64,000 nt of DNA from Chryseobacterium bernardetii (GCF_003815975.1 NZ_CP033932.1:1-64000), one strand, 5' to 3'. Counted from the first letter of the stretch, positions 26,230 to 35,730 are shown. Program-made: numbers and translations. Notes: generated by a model not told the origin, from the sequence alone.

Positions 26230-27120
26230 TTAAGAAATAAAATCTGACATTCTTGGCAAGCCGGTCTGTGAACCTTTATTTCCTGAAACACGCGATGAAA
26301 CCTCATTTCCGAACTTCACACAATCTTCAATAGAGTTCCCATGGCAAAGCGCGATGGCAAACCCTGCAGTAAATGCATCACCCATTCCCATCTTATAAAC
26401 GGTTTTTTCTTTATTCTTTCTGTAGTACTTCATTTCAGTACCGTCAAAATAAACGGTAGAATTTGTATCATCCCGTACAAAAACCTTATTAAAGTATTTT
26501 TTAAGAACCTCTTCTCTTTTTTCTTCTCCAAAAATGATGAACAGTTCATTACTTTTGGCTACAATAAAATCTACTTCTTCAAGGATGGCATCATTGACTC
26601 TCATGGCAGGAGAAGCATACAATCCTACTTTTTTACCATATTTTTTAGCCTTTTTTACTGTATATTCTACAACCTCCATTGAAACCTCAAGCTGTACAAG
26701 AACAAGGTCTGACGAATGAAAATAGCGGTCTGCTTCGTCAATATGTGAGATATTGAGATATTTATTGGCTGCAGGCACTACCACAATTGCAGCATTTCCT
26801 TCAGAAGTGGTTACATAAGCTGTTCCCGTTGCCTCTTTATCTGTTTCATGCACAAAGCCTACATTCACACTTTCGCTCACAAGATTTCTCATGATTTGCT
26901 GTCCCAGGGGATCCATTCCAACACAACCTATAAAATAAACACTGGCGCCTAATCTTGCAGTTGCTACGGCCTGGTTAGCCCCCTTCCCACCAAAATAGCT
27001 CTCTGAATTGACAGCCAGAACGGTTTCATTAGGTGAAGGAAGTTTATCGGTTTCCAAAACAAGATCTATTGAGGAGCTGCCTACAACAATAATTTTTGGT
27101 TGTTCTGATGAGAAGTTCAT
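26230..27120 (-). CDS. rbsK: Ribokinase (PfkB family)
   Basis: A 296-residue PfkB carbohydrate kinase that phosphorylates ribose at O5. The N-terminal signature is FGGKGANQAVATARLGA (residues 42-58), where the GGKGANQA string is typical of ribokinase. The C-terminal PfkB signature with the catalytic Asp is MGMGDAFTAGFAIAL (Asp in GDAF). No transporter or rbsD lies next to it, so ribose is probably salvaged from nucleosides, but other sugars are possible. Confidence 0.88.
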   Translation of the reverse strand: MNFSSEQPKIIVVGSSSIDLVLETDKLPSPNETVLAVNSESYFGGKGANQAVATARLGASVYFIGCVGMDPLGQQIMRNLVSESVNVGFVHETDKEATGTAYVTTSEGNAAIVVVPAANKYLNISHIDEADRYFHSSDLVLVQLEVSMEVVEYTVKKAKKYGKKVGLYASPAMRVNDAILEEVDFIVAKSNELFIIFGEEKREEVLKKYFNKVFVRDDTNSTVYFDGTEMKYYRKNKEKTVYKMGMGDAFTAGFAIALCHGNSIEDCVKFGNEVSSRVSGNKGSQTGLPRMSDFIS

Positions 27121-27185
27121 TGTGTTTGATATTAGTTTAAAAATTATAACAGACTAAATTCCGTGCCAAAAATAACTAATTTTAC

Positions 27186-27821
27186 CTAACTTATTTCAAT
27201 AAATTCTGTAATAATCTTCACCGGCGATTGATTTTTATCATAAGCGATATAGCTGGCATAAAAACCTTCTCCGTATCCTGTCTCAAAAGCAAATATAGTC
27301 CCGGGATGAGTCTCGGAAGGCTTTAAAAATGCATATTGATCTATAGCTCCCTTTTCATCAAAGAAATATTCATGGAAAAACTCTTCATAGATTCCCATAA
27401 AGTCTCCGCCTTTTTTATGATAAAGTTTCTGTTCCAGTTCATTAAGGCTGTTTTGAGTATCTACATCCATGAAACAGCCCATACCGCTTTCTACCGGATA
27501 TCCAAAAACTTCTCCTTCTGCCAGTTCCTTAATATTCTGCCCAGCAGTAGTTGCCAGCTTCCAGTCTTTAATTTCTGCAGTCTTGAAAATAATTTCTGCA
27601 TAGGCTACACAATTACTGTCTCTTTCCTTATGCAGCATTACAGAGAATTCCCCTTTTGGAAACTCTGCAGAAAAAGGAAGCATATCATTGGTGATTAAAG
27701 GATCACAAGCGACCAACTTTCCGCTGGAAAGATAGATCTTGCCTACTTCAAAACTTTCTAATAAGGGACTTTCTACAAAATCCTTCGAAAATAGCTTTTT
27801 TATGTTTTCTATATGTGTCAT
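27186..27821 (-). CDS. DUF4241 protein
   Basis: A 211-residue soluble protein of the DUF4241 family. The recognisable parts are SGKLVACDPL near residue 33, the central PVESGMGCFMDV near 109 and the C-terminal THPGTIFAFETGYGEGFYASYIAYD. Members are often found as predicted immunity or accessory proteins of polymorphic-toxin loci, but no toxin gene is seen here. It stands alone between ribokinase and valS. Confidence 0.8.
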   Translation of the reverse strand: MTHIENIKKLFSKDFVESPLLESFEVGKIYLSSGKLVACDPLITNDMLPFSAEFPKGEFSVMLHKERDSNCVAYAEIIFKTAEIKDWKLATTAGQNIKELAEGEVFGYPVESGMGCFMDVDTQNSLNELEQKLYHKKGGDFMGIYEEFFHEYFFDEKGAIDQYAFLKPSETHPGTIFAFETGYGEGFYASYIAYDKNQSPVKIITEFIEIS

Positions 27822-27840
27822 TTTATATCTTTTTTAAACC

Positions 27841-27880
27841 ATCAGGCTGGATACAAGTCTTCATCTGTACCCAGCCTGAT
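27841..27880. terminator. Strong stem-loop after valS
   Basis: Perfect 10-bp arms ATCAGGCTGG (27841-27850) and CCAGCCTGAT (27871-27880) with a 20-nt loop that can pair further. There is no clear T run on either strand, so it may be a 3'-end protecting or weak termination structure for valS (minus strand). Confidence 0.55.
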
Positions 27881-27911
27881 ATTAAGACAACGCATTGTCT
27901 TTATTTTAAAG

Positions 27912-30527
27912 TTACAAACTTTTCAGCTTCTCTTCTAAGATCGCAATCTTGTCAAGAGCATCTTTTTGCTTCTTGCGTTCTACCTCTACAATTTCCGGTT
28001 TAGCATTGGCCACAAACTTTTCGTTGGAAAGCTTTTTATCTACTGAAATCAGGAATCCTTTCAGATACTTTAATTCTTCTTCAGTTTTCGCTTTTTCTTC
28101 TCCTAAATCTAAGTTTTCACTTAAAGGAATTGAAACTTCCGTTGCTCCAACAAGGAATGTAAAGCTTGGCTTATCTGTTTTCTGTCCGAAATAAATTTCA
28201 GAAACATTGGCCAGCTTTCTTACTACCGCTTCATTCGCAAATTCAGCAGCATTGGTATATATTTCAGCAGCTTCTCTCGGTGAAATACCTTTTGTCTGGC
28301 GGTAATTTCTAACTCCGGAGATCAGTTCTGCTGCAGTTTCAAAGTTTTTAATAATCGTCTCATCAAATACCCCCGCTTCTTTCTGCTGAGCAACCACCAG
28401 AGCATCTTCAATATTCCTTTCTGAAATTGTCTGCCATAGCTCTTCCGTTAAGAAAGGCATGAATGGGTGAAGCAGTTTCATGAGTTCTTCAAAGAAGTAT
28501 ATTGTTTTATTGTAAACTTCTTTAGAAATACCTTCTCCATAGTTAGGCTTGATTGCTTCAAGGTACCAACCACAAAAATCATCCCAAATTAATTTATAGA
28601 TCAAATGCAGTGCATCAGAAATTCTGAATTTCTCGAACTGATCATTGATCTCAACAATGGTTTTATTTAATTTATTTTCGAACCACTCGATAGCCTGATT
28701 ATCTGTAGCAACAGCCGGTTTATCTTCATGATTCCACATATTGATCAAACGGAAGGCATTCCAGATCTTCGTCATGAAGTTTCTTCCCTGAAGCATTAGA
28801 TCTTCATCAAAAAGAAGGTCATTTCCGGCTGCAGAGCTTAACAGGATACCAACACGTACTCCGTCTGCTCCATATTTATCCATCAGTTCAAGCGGATCCG
28901 GAGAGTTTCCTAAAGATTTTGACATCTTTCTTCTCTGCTTGTCTCTTACAATTCCTGTGAAATAAACATTCTTAAACGGGACTTCTTTTCTGTATTCCAA
29001 TCCCGCCATAATCATTCTGGCTACCCAGAAGAAGATAATATCCGGGCCTGTAACCAGATCAGAAGTTGGATAGTAATAATTGATGTCTTTATTATCAGGA
29101 TCAAGTAATCCATCAAATACAGACATTGGCCACAGCCATGAAGAGAACCATGTGTCTAATGCATCATCATCTTGTCTAAGACCATCAATAGTCATCTCTT
29201 GATTTCCTGTTTTTTGTTTTGCTAATTCCAAAGCTTCTTCTTTGGTTTCAGCTACTACAAAATCCTCATCTCCTGTACCATAATAGTAAGCAGGGATTTG
29301 CTGTCCCCACCAAAGCTGACGGGAAATATTCCAGTCACGGATGTTTTCCATCCAGTATTTGTAAGTATTTTTAAACTTATCCGGATAGAATTTAACTTTG
29401 TCATCCATTACCACATCCAATGCAGGCTTAGCAATTTCAGACATTTTAAGAAACCACTGTACTGAAACCTTTGGCTCAATAACAGCTCCTGTTCTTTCCG
29501 ATGTTCCTACTTTATTTACGTAATCTTCTGCTTTCAGTAAAAGATCTTTTTCTTCTAATTCCTTCGCGATCTGCTTTCTTACATCAAATCTGTTCTGCCC
29601 GGCGTAGTGAAGACCATGCTCGTTAAGATTTCCATCATCATCTAACGCATCAATCATTTTCAACTGATGCTTCTGCCCAATCTCATAGTCATTGGTATCG
29701 TGTGCAGGAGTTATTTTTAAAGCTCCCGTTCCAAATTCAATGTCAACATATTCATCTTCGATAATAGGAATTACCCTGTCAACGATAGGTACAATTACAT
29801 TTTTACCTTTTAAATGAGCATATCTCTCGTCATTAGGATTGATACATACCGCAGTATCCCCAAAAATAGTTTCAGGGCGGGTTGTAGCTACTGAAAGGAA
29901 CTCTTCAGAACCTTCAATCTTATATTTAAGGAAATACAGTTTTCCGTTCTGCTCTTTAAAAATTACTTCTTCATCTGAAATATTGGTCTTTGCTTCCGGA
30001 TCCCAGTTTACCATTCTGTATCCTCTGTAGATCAATCCTTTGTTATAAAGATCCACAAAGCTTTTGATAACCTGTTGGGAAAGCTTATCTTCCATGGTAA
30101 AACGGGTTCTGTCCCAGTCGCATGAACATCCTAATTTTTTTAGCTGCTCAAGGATTGTTCCTCCGTATTTATTGGTCCATTCCCAGGCATGTTCAAGGAA
30201 TTGTTCACGGGTAATATCAGACTTACTGATTCCTTCAGACTTCAGTTTAGCAACAACTTTAGCTTCAGTGGCAATAGAAGCGTGATCTGTTCCCGGAATC
30301 CAGCAAGCGTTAAACCCGCGCATTCTTGCACGACGGACCAGAACATCTTGAATGGTATTGTTCAACATATGTCCCATGTGTAATATCCCCGTTACGTTTG
30401 GCGGCGGAATGACCACGGTATACGGTGGTTTGTCATTAGGTTCTGAGTGGAAATATTTGTTTTCCAACCAGTAATTGTACCATTTCTGTTCTGTTTCCTG
30501 TGGATTGTACTTTTCTGAAATCTGCAT
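27912..30527 (-). CDS. valS: Valine--tRNA ligase
   Basis: Class Ia aminoacyl-tRNA synthetase that charges tRNA-Val and edits threonine. About 871 residues from the ATG at 30527 (MQISEKYNPQETEQKWYNYW); the frame is open eight codons further but MQISEKYNP is the usual Bacteroidota start. HIGH motif: PPNVTGILHMGHML. KMSKS motif: RRKMSKSLGNSPDP. The editing domain (TTRPETIFGDTAV) and the C-terminal coiled coil (EEKAKTEEELKYLKGFLIS) are present. A TATTTTTG element at 30556-30563 lies just upstream and is divergent from the DUF1573 promoter. Confidence 0.97.
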   Translation of the reverse strand: MQISEKYNPQETEQKWYNYWLENKYFHSEPNDKPPYTVVIPPPNVTGILHMGHMLNNTIQDVLVRRARMRGFNACWIPGTDHASIATEAKVVAKLKSEGISKSDITREQFLEHAWEWTNKYGGTILEQLKKLGCSCDWDRTRFTMEDKLSQQVIKSFVDLYNKGLIYRGYRMVNWDPEAKTNISDEEVIFKEQNGKLYFLKYKIEGSEEFLSVATTRPETIFGDTAVCINPNDERYAHLKGKNVIVPIVDRVIPIIEDEYVDIEFGTGALKITPAHDTNDYEIGQKHQLKMIDALDDDGNLNEHGLHYAGQNRFDVRKQIAKELEEKDLLLKAEDYVNKVGTSERTGAVIEPKVSVQWFLKMSEIAKPALDVVMDDKVKFYPDKFKNTYKYWMENIRDWNISRQLWWGQQIPAYYYGTGDEDFVVAETKEEALELAKQKTGNQEMTIDGLRQDDDALDTWFSSWLWPMSVFDGLLDPDNKDINYYYPTSDLVTGPDIIFFWVARMIMAGLEYRKEVPFKNVYFTGIVRDKQRRKMSKSLGNSPDPLELMDKYGADGVRVGILLSSAAGNDLLFDEDLMLQGRNFMTKIWNAFRLINMWNHEDKPAVATDNQAIEWFENKLNKTIVEINDQFEKFRISDALHLIYKLIWDDFCGWYLEAIKPNYGEGISKEVYNKTIYFFEELMKLLHPFMPFLTEELWQTISERNIEDALVVAQQKEAGVFDETIIKNFETAAELISGVRNYRQTKGISPREAAEIYTNAAEFANEAVVRKLANVSEIYFGQKTDKPSFTFLVGATEVSIPLSENLDLGEEKAKTEEELKYLKGFLISVDKKLSNEKFVANAKPEIVEVERKKQKDALDKIAILEEKLKSL

Positions 30528-30555
30528 AAATTCTATTTCTTTGGCTTGCAATTTG

Positions 30556-30563
30556 CAAAAATA
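30556..30563 (-). promoter_or_regulatory. Probable valS promoter -7 element
   Basis: Minus strand TATTTTTG (TAnnTTTG), 29 bp upstream of the valS start. It faces away from the similar element for the DUF1573 gene, 43 bp apart. Confidence 0.5.
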
Positions 30564-30605
30564 GTCTAAAGAAAAAAATTTTTAAGCATGAATTAAAATA
30601 ATTTT

Positions 30606-30613
30606 TAACTTTG
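30606..30613 (+). promoter_or_regulatory. Probable promoter -7 element of the DUF1573 gene
   Basis: TAACTTTG, a perfect TAnnTTTG element 43 bp upstream of the ATG at 30656. Confidence 0.55.
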
Positions 30614-30655
30614 TTTCACAAAATTTATCTAACAAACATATTAACATTCAAGAAT

Positions 30656-31120
30656 ATGAAGAAATTAATCGCAGGAATTGCATTATTCGGAACATTTGCT
30701 CTTGCATCTGCACAAACTATTACGTTTGATAAAACTACTTTCGACTATGGTACAATTAAACCTAGTTCTGATGGTACAAGATTCTTTACAGTAACAAACA
30801 CCGGTGATAAGCCTTTGATCATTTCAAATGTAAAACCATCTTGTGGATGTACAACTCCTGAATTTAGCCAGGATCCGATCATGCCGGGAAAATCTGCTAA
30901 GATCAAAGTTGGATATAACACAGCTCTTACAGGAGGTTTCAACAAAATGATTGAGGTTTTCTCTAACGACCCTGCCAACAGCAGAAGCGTAATCTACATC
31001 AAAGGAAACGTAGATGCTAACGCTCCTGAGCCAAAAGTATTAACTCCTGCTGAACAGAAAGAAGCTGCTAAAGCTGAGAAAAAGGCTGCAAAAATTGCTA
31101 AAAAAGCTGCTGCGAAATAA
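30656..31120 (+). CDS. DUF1573 secreted protein
   Basis: About 154 residues from the ATG at 30656; the frame is open from 30611 but the signal peptide MKKLIAGIALFGTFALASAQ begins here. After it comes a DUF1573 immunoglobulin-like domain with the signature SNVKPSCGCTTPEFSQDPIMPGKS, where the CGC pair is typical. The C-terminus is an Ala/Lys-rich tail (EKKAAKIAKKAAAK). Function unknown; abundant in Bacteroidota envelopes. A terminator follows at 31139. Confidence 0.88.
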   Translation: MKKLIAGIALFGTFALASAQTITFDKTTFDYGTIKPSSDGTRFFTVTNTGDKPLIISNVKPSCGCTTPEFSQDPIMPGKSAKIKVGYNTALTGGFNKMIEVFSNDPANSRSVIYIKGNVDANAPEPKVLTPAEQKEAAKAEKKAAKIAKKAAAK

Positions 31121-31138
31121 TTCTCTACTCAAAATAAA

Positions 31139-31167
31139 GAAACCGTCTCTATTGAGGCGGTTTTTTT
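31139..31167 (+). terminator. Terminator of the DUF1573 gene
   Basis: AACCGTCTC and GAGGCGGTT pair (31141-31159, one G-T pair) and are followed by T7, 20 bp after the stop. Confidence 0.9.
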
Positions 31168-31249
31168 ATTACATTTATATTGGATTAGGTTGCAGATGAT
31201 AAGTAATGGACGGCAGTAAATGTATTGACATTGACATTATTTAGGTTTT

Positions 31250-31293
31250 GGCTGAAGCCTTTGGATTTACATTTTAATGACCAGGCTAAAGCC
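31250..31293. repeat. GGCTAAAGCC-type intergenic repeat
   Basis: GGCTGAAGCC (31250-31259) and GGCTAAAGCC (31284-31293) are near-identical small hairpins in the 214-bp gap before the PPK2 gene. This word is familiar from Chryseobacterium intergenic regions, so it may be a degenerate member of a dispersed repeat family. Confidence 0.4.
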
Positions 31294-31334
31294 CCCTATT
31301 GAATTTTAATAACAAAATCTTTTAATCTTAATAT

Positions 31335-32204
31335 ATGGACACTAATTTCTCAGATGACTTTAAGGTAAACGGAAAATTTTCAATAAAAAAAACTTCAACT
31401 TCTTATAAAGGTAAGCTTACAAAAGAAGAAGGGGAACAAATGCTGATTCAGGAGAAAGAAAAACTCCGTGAACTGCAGGAAAAATTATATGCTGACGGAA
31501 GCCAGTCTCTGCTGGTTGTATTGCAGGCTATGGATGCAGCAGGAAAAGACAGTATGATAGAGCATGTTTTCGGAGGAGTGAATCCGCAGGGATGCAATGT
31601 AACGAGTTTTAAAACACCAAGTCCGAAAGAATATTCCCATGATTTTCTGTGGAGGCATTATCTGGCACTTCCACAGAAAGGAATGATCGGAATTTTTAAC
31701 CGTTCCCATTATGAAAGTGTTCTCGTATGCAAAGTACACCCTGAATATAACCTGAGTGAAAAAACATGGTCTTCAGTAAAAGACTTTGACAGCAAATTCT
31801 GGGAAAACAGATATGAAAGTATCCGGAATTTCGAAAAACACCTTTCGCAAAACGGAACAACGGTAGTAAAAATCTTTTTGAACGTATCCAAAGACGAGCA
31901 GAAAAAAAGGCTTTTAGACAGAATTGACGAACAGGAAAAAAACTGGAAATTCTCTGCAGGAGATCTTCCCGAAAGAGCATTATTTGATCAGTATATGGAA
32001 GCTTATGAAACCGCTATTAATGAAACATCAAAGGATTATGCACCTTGGTATGTACTTCCTGCCGACAATAAGTGGTTTGCAAGAGTTGCCGCTATACAAA
32101 TTATCATAGACACTTTGGAAAAAATGCATCTTAAGTATCCCCAGCTTACAGAAAAAGACAGACTGGAATTACAGGAAGCAAAAAAACAATTGGAAAGTGA
32201 ATAA
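31335..32204 (+). CDS. Polyphosphate kinase 2 family protein
   Basis: A 289-residue PPK2-family enzyme (P-loop kinase), which phosphorylates nucleotides with polyphosphate. Walker A is QAMDAAGKDSMIEHV near residues 61-75; the family strings GVNPQGCNVTSFKTPS and HDFLWRHYLALPQKGMIGIFNRSHYE (Walker B and lid region) follow, then FLNVSKDEQKKRLLDRI. By length and motifs it is a single-domain PPK2; the subclass (ADP or AMP as acceptor) cannot be decided by reading. It is convergent with the RNase P RNA gene, with a shared terminator between them. Confidence 0.9.
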   Translation: MDTNFSDDFKVNGKFSIKKTSTSYKGKLTKEEGEQMLIQEKEKLRELQEKLYADGSQSLLVVLQAMDAAGKDSMIEHVFGGVNPQGCNVTSFKTPSPKEYSHDFLWRHYLALPQKGMIGIFNRSHYESVLVCKVHPEYNLSEKTWSSVKDFDSKFWENRYESIRNFEKHLSQNGTTVVKIFLNVSKDEQKKRLLDRIDEQEKNWKFSAGDLPERALFDQYMEAYETAINETSKDYAPWYVLPADNKWFARVAAIQIIIDTLEKMHLKYPQLTEKDRLELQEAKKQLESE

Positions 32205-32243
32205 AAAAAATCCTCAGATCATTTTGAACCTGAGGATTTTTAT
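32205..32243. terminator. Bidirectional terminator between PPK2 gene and rnpB
   Basis: AAATCCTCAG (32208-32217) and CTGAGGATTT (32230-32239) form a perfect 10-bp stem, flanked by A and T runs, right after the PPK2 stop. Confidence 0.85.
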
Positions 32244-32271
32244 AAGTTTATCACTGAACTTATATTCTTCA

Positions 32272-32598
32272 AAAAACACGAGAAAATCTATAAGCCGGAT
32301 TCTGTACTTCCGAAGAAGCGCCTGTTATTTATCTGCGTGGTACATTGCTGCAACACTTGAGCTGATTACCCCTCGGTTTTCAGGACGAGCCGCCCCTATT
32401 TCCATTGCTGGAAAGAACCGATATACTTACCATTGCACCGCAAAGAGTTTACCTGGTTTCACTACAGCCGAACTGTACCTGCTTTCTGTTGCACTTGTCC
32501 TACCCTCACGGGTGACGGATGTTATCCGCTTTGCTGCTCTGTGGTGTCCGGACTTTCCTACCTCCCAAACGGGAGATCAACAGGCCGATTTTCTCGCG
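32272..32598 (-). ncRNA. rnpB: RNase P RNA
   Basis: Catalytic RNA of RNase P, which trims tRNA 5' ends. On the minus strand the conserved core GGTAGGAAAGTCCGGACA appears near the 5' end, the CRIV-like stretch with GAGGGTAGGACAAGTGCAAC in the middle, and ACAGAATCCGGCTTAT at the 3' end, all hallmarks of bacterial RNase P RNA. The ends pair perfectly as helix P1: CGAGAAAATC at the 5' end (minus strand from about 32596) with GATTTTCTCG at the 3' end (to 32279), followed by a U run. A TATCTTTG promoter element lies 6 bp upstream. The open frames on the plus strand here are not genes. Confidence 0.95.
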
Positions 32599-32602
32599 GG
32601 TG

Positions 32603-32610
32603 CAAAGATA
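32603..32610 (-). promoter_or_regulatory. rnpB promoter -7 element
   Basis: Minus strand TATCTTTG matches TAnnTTTG and lies at the right distance from the P1 5' end of RNase P RNA. Confidence 0.65.
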
Positions 32611-32866
32611 CATAAATTTTACGGTAAAAGTATCAGGGCTGGAAGTGAAAGACCGGAAGTTATTGAGGTACGAAGGTTTAGCAATAAGACATTTTTTAGT
32701 ATTTTTTCAAGTCTGCATGATCAGATTTTAAGGTTTCTGTTAAAATAAGTCTCCAGAATGAATTCCGGTTTCAGGCTTCGTGGCATAATCAGAATTATCC
32801 TTGATTTCATAATAATTATTCTTCCTAATTACCACATTATTATTATCTTCGTGGCATTATACATCT

Positions 32867-33358
32867 ATGGATTCCAGAGAAAAAGAATTTGCGCAGCTCA
32901 TCAAAGATAATCAGGGTCTGATTATTAAAGTATCGCGCTTATACACCAATTCGCTGGAAGACGAAGAGGATCTTTTCCAGGAAATCGTATTACAGCTTTG
33001 GAGAAGTTATGATTCGTTCAAAGGAAATTCCAAGATTTCAACATGGATGTACCGTGTAGCGCTTAATACAGCCATTACCCTCTTTAGAAAAAAAAGCAAA
33101 AGCCTTCCTACCAATGAGCTGGACATCGACCACAAGGATTTTGTGGAGGATGATGATGAAAAACAGCAACAGATCTCGCTTTTGTATACTGTAATCAAGA
33201 CTCTTCCTAATGTAGAAAGAGCCATTGTCATGATGTATCTTGACGATCTGCCTTACAAGGACATTGCAGAAAACCTCGGAATTACTGAAGTTAATGCCCG
33301 CGTGAAAATGAACAGATTAAAGAAAACCCTTAAAGAACAGATGGAAAAATATGCCTGA
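32867..33358 (+). CDS. ECF-type RNA polymerase sigma factor
   Basis: A 163-residue sigma-70 family protein with only regions 2 and 4. Region 2 includes EDEEDLFQEIVLQLWRSYDSF and ISTWMYRVALNTAITLFRK; region 4 has PNVERAIVMMYLDDLPYKDIAENLGITEVNARVKMNRLKKTL, a helix-turn-helix for -35 recognition. It overlaps by 8 bp the next gene, which encodes a membrane protein and is probably its partner (anti-sigma or sensor). No obvious target promoter is repeated in the window. Confidence 0.9.
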   Translation: MDSREKEFAQLIKDNQGLIIKVSRLYTNSLEDEEDLFQEIVLQLWRSYDSFKGNSKISTWMYRVALNTAITLFRKKSKSLPTNELDIDHKDFVEDDDEKQQQISLLYTVIKTLPNVERAIVMMYLDDLPYKDIAENLGITEVNARVKMNRLKKTLKEQMEKYA

Positions 33359-34025
33359 ATTTGATTTAGATAGCTTTAAAAAGACATGGCAGGAACAACC
33401 TGTACAGCCAAAATATGATAACAGCGAGATTCTTCAGATGCTGAATAAAAAATCACGTAATTATGTAAAGTATATTTTCTGGATCAGTGTTTTTGAATTC
33501 CTGTTCTTTTCTGTTTTGGGCTTATTCTACTTCTTTCAGGATGACGAGTCTGATGGATTCCGTAAAATACTTGAAAAACTGGGCACCCATGAAGCACCTG
33601 AAGTAGAAAATAATTTCGGACACTTTTATTTAGCTATTAAAATTCTAAGCGTCTTAATTACCGCTTATTTTGTTCTGAAGTTCTATCAGAATTACCGTAA
33701 AATAAAAATTGAGGAAAATCTTAAAGGGCTTATTACGAGAATCATTAACTTCAAAAAAACAGTCAATGCTTTTATTCTGATCAGTATTGTATTATTGCTT
33801 GCATTTACTTTTGTATTGGTTGCTTTTATATTTTACACCTTAAATTCTCAAAATATACAGCCATCCGGATCTGATCTTACTGTTATTATTGTAGCCATTA
33901 CCATCAGTACCTTATTGGCTATATCAATGATCTGGGTATATTACAGGCTGGTGTATGGAAGTATCATCAAAAAACTTGATAAAAATTTAAAACAGCTTAG
34001 AGAGATAGATTCTCAGGAAAATTAG
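33351..34025 (+). CDS. Membrane protein, probable partner of the ECF sigma factor
   Basis: A 224-residue protein with a soluble N-terminal part of about 40 residues, then four hydrophobic helices (about 43-62, 93-111, 139-164, 178-202). The start ATG lies inside the end of the sigma gene (8-bp overlap), which implies coupled translation. The layout of a cytoplasmic N-terminus and membrane domain right after an ECF sigma gene is what an anti-sigma factor would look like, but no zinc-binding (ZAS) motif is visible, so this is inference from context. Confidence 0.75.
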   Translation: MPEFDLDSFKKTWQEQPVQPKYDNSEILQMLNKKSRNYVKYIFWISVFEFLFFSVLGLFYFFQDDESDGFRKILEKLGTHEAPEVENNFGHFYLAIKILSVLITAYFVLKFYQNYRKIKIEENLKGLITRIINFKKTVNAFILISIVLLLAFTFVLVAFIFYTLNSQNIQPSGSDLTVIIVAITISTLLAISMIWVYYRLVYGSIIKKLDKNLKQLREIDSQEN

Positions 34026-34085
34026 CATTCATAGGCGATAGTTCAAGATATTATTGTTAATTTTATTTCACCAAATCTTTTTACT

Positions 34086-35708
34086 ATGCCTTTATCATAC
34101 GTTTATGGAACATCTGAGGTTCCATTATTAGGACAGACTATTGGTGGAAACCTTAAAAGCACTGTCGAAAAATTTCCCAACCAAGAAGCTCTTGTCTGTG
34201 TTCATCAGGGTTACAGGGCTACCTACCAGGAATTTTACAATCAAACAACCGCAGTTTCCAAAGCTTTACTGTTTTTAGGAGCAAAAGCAGGAGACAGAAT
34301 AGGAATCTGGTCTTCTAACCGTTATGAATGGGTCCTTCTGCAATATGCTACAGCCAGGATCGGAACTATTTTAGTGAATATCAACCCGGCTTACAGAACC
34401 CATGAACTTACGTATGTACTCAATCAGTCTGAAGTCCGTTTTATTTTTTCTTCCTTAAGCTTTAAAACCAGTAACTACAAAGAAATGGTAGAGTATGCCA
34501 AGGAAGTTTGTCCTGCTTTGGAACATGAAATTTTCTTTGATGATAACTGGGAAGACTTCGTAAATAACGGCCAGGAAATTTCCGATGAGGTTCTTCACAG
34601 CTTCGAAGAACATGTACAGTTTGACGATCCTGTCAACATTCAATATACATCAGGAACTACAGGCTTCCCTAAAGGAGTTACGCTTTCCCATCACAATATT
34701 TTAAATAACGGATATTTTATTGGTATCCGATTGAAATATACAGAAAAAGACCGGGTATGCATTCCTGTTCCTTTCTATCACTGCTTTGGAATGGTAATCG
34801 GGAATATATGCTGTACAGCCCACGGTGCCTGCATGATAATCCCTAATGACAGTTTTGATCCTGATCTTACGTTAAAAGCAGTTTCTGAAGAAAAATGTAC
34901 ATCTCTTTACGGCGTTCCTACCATGTTTATTGCTGAACTTGCTGTAAAAGATTTTGACTCGTATGATTTCTCAAGTTTAAGGACCGGTGTTATGGCCGGC
35001 TCTGTATGCCCTCCGGAAATTATGAAGAAAGTGGAAAGCCTTATGAATATTAAAGAAATGAGCATCTGCTATGGAATGACAGAAACTTCCCCGGTGTCTA
35101 CACAAACTTTAATAGGAACTCCATTAGACAAACAGGTCAGTACAGTAGGAACTGTTCAGGATCACCTCGAAATAAAAATTATTGACGAAAATGGAAAAAT
35201 CCTGAAACGTGGTGAACATGGTGAGCTTTGTACAAGAGGCTACTCTGTGATGCTGAAATACTGGAATGATCCCGAAAACACTAAAAAAGTACTGGACGAT
35301 GCCCGGTGGATGCATACCGGCGACATGGCTGTAATGGATAAAGATGGCTATATTACCATTTCCGGAAGAATTAAAGATCTGATCATCCGTGGCGGGGAAA
35401 ATATTTCTCCTAAAGAAATTGAAGACTTCTTATACACTTACACTAATATTCTGGATGTTCAGATCATTGGAGTGCCAAGTGAAAAATTTGGAGAAGAAGT
35501 GATGGCATGGGTAAAAGTAAGGAAAGGCTTTACGATTACAGAACAGGAGTTATTAGACTACTGTAAAGGGAGAATTGCCCACTATAAAGTTCCTAAATAC
35601 TGGAAATTTGTGGATGAATTCCCAATGACCATTTCCGGGAAAATAAGAAAAGTGGAAATGAGGGAGATTTCTATGAAAGAATTAGGATTGGAAAGCCACA
35701 AAGCTTAA
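34086..35708 (+). CDS. AMP-binding acyl-CoA synthetase
   Basis: A 540-residue ANL-superfamily adenylating enzyme, probably a medium/long-chain fatty acid--CoA ligase. The P-loop is IQYTSGTTGFPKGVTLSH (near residue 185), the A5 string is CYGMTETSPVS, the A7/A8 region has MHTGDMAVMDKDGYITISGRIKDLIIRGGENISP, and the catalytic lysine is in MTISGKIRK near the C-terminus. No adjacent fatty-acid gene was seen. It is followed by a bidirectional terminator shared with rpoN. Confidence 0.92.
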   Translation: MPLSYVYGTSEVPLLGQTIGGNLKSTVEKFPNQEALVCVHQGYRATYQEFYNQTTAVSKALLFLGAKAGDRIGIWSSNRYEWVLLQYATARIGTILVNINPAYRTHELTYVLNQSEVRFIFSSLSFKTSNYKEMVEYAKEVCPALEHEIFFDDNWEDFVNNGQEISDEVLHSFEEHVQFDDPVNIQYTSGTTGFPKGVTLSHHNILNNGYFIGIRLKYTEKDRVCIPVPFYHCFGMVIGNICCTAHGACMIIPNDSFDPDLTLKAVSEEKCTSLYGVPTMFIAELAVKDFDSYDFSSLRTGVMAGSVCPPEIMKKVESLMNIKEMSICYGMTETSPVSTQTLIGTPLDKQVSTVGTVQDHLEIKIIDENGKILKRGEHGELCTRGYSVMLKYWNDPENTKKVLDDARWMHTGDMAVMDKDGYITISGRIKDLIIRGGENISPKEIEDFLYTYTNILDVQIIGVPSEKFGEEVMAWVKVRKGFTITEQELLDYCKGRIAHYKVPKYWKFVDEFPMTISGKIRKVEMREISMKELGLESHKA

Positions 35709-35730
35709 CTTAAGAACACTTATAAAAACA

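Noticed and set aside
32197..32748. 183-residue plus-strand frame over 32.2-32.7 kb
   Set aside because: It runs antisense through the RNase P RNA gene, whose core motifs and P1 ends are unmistakable.
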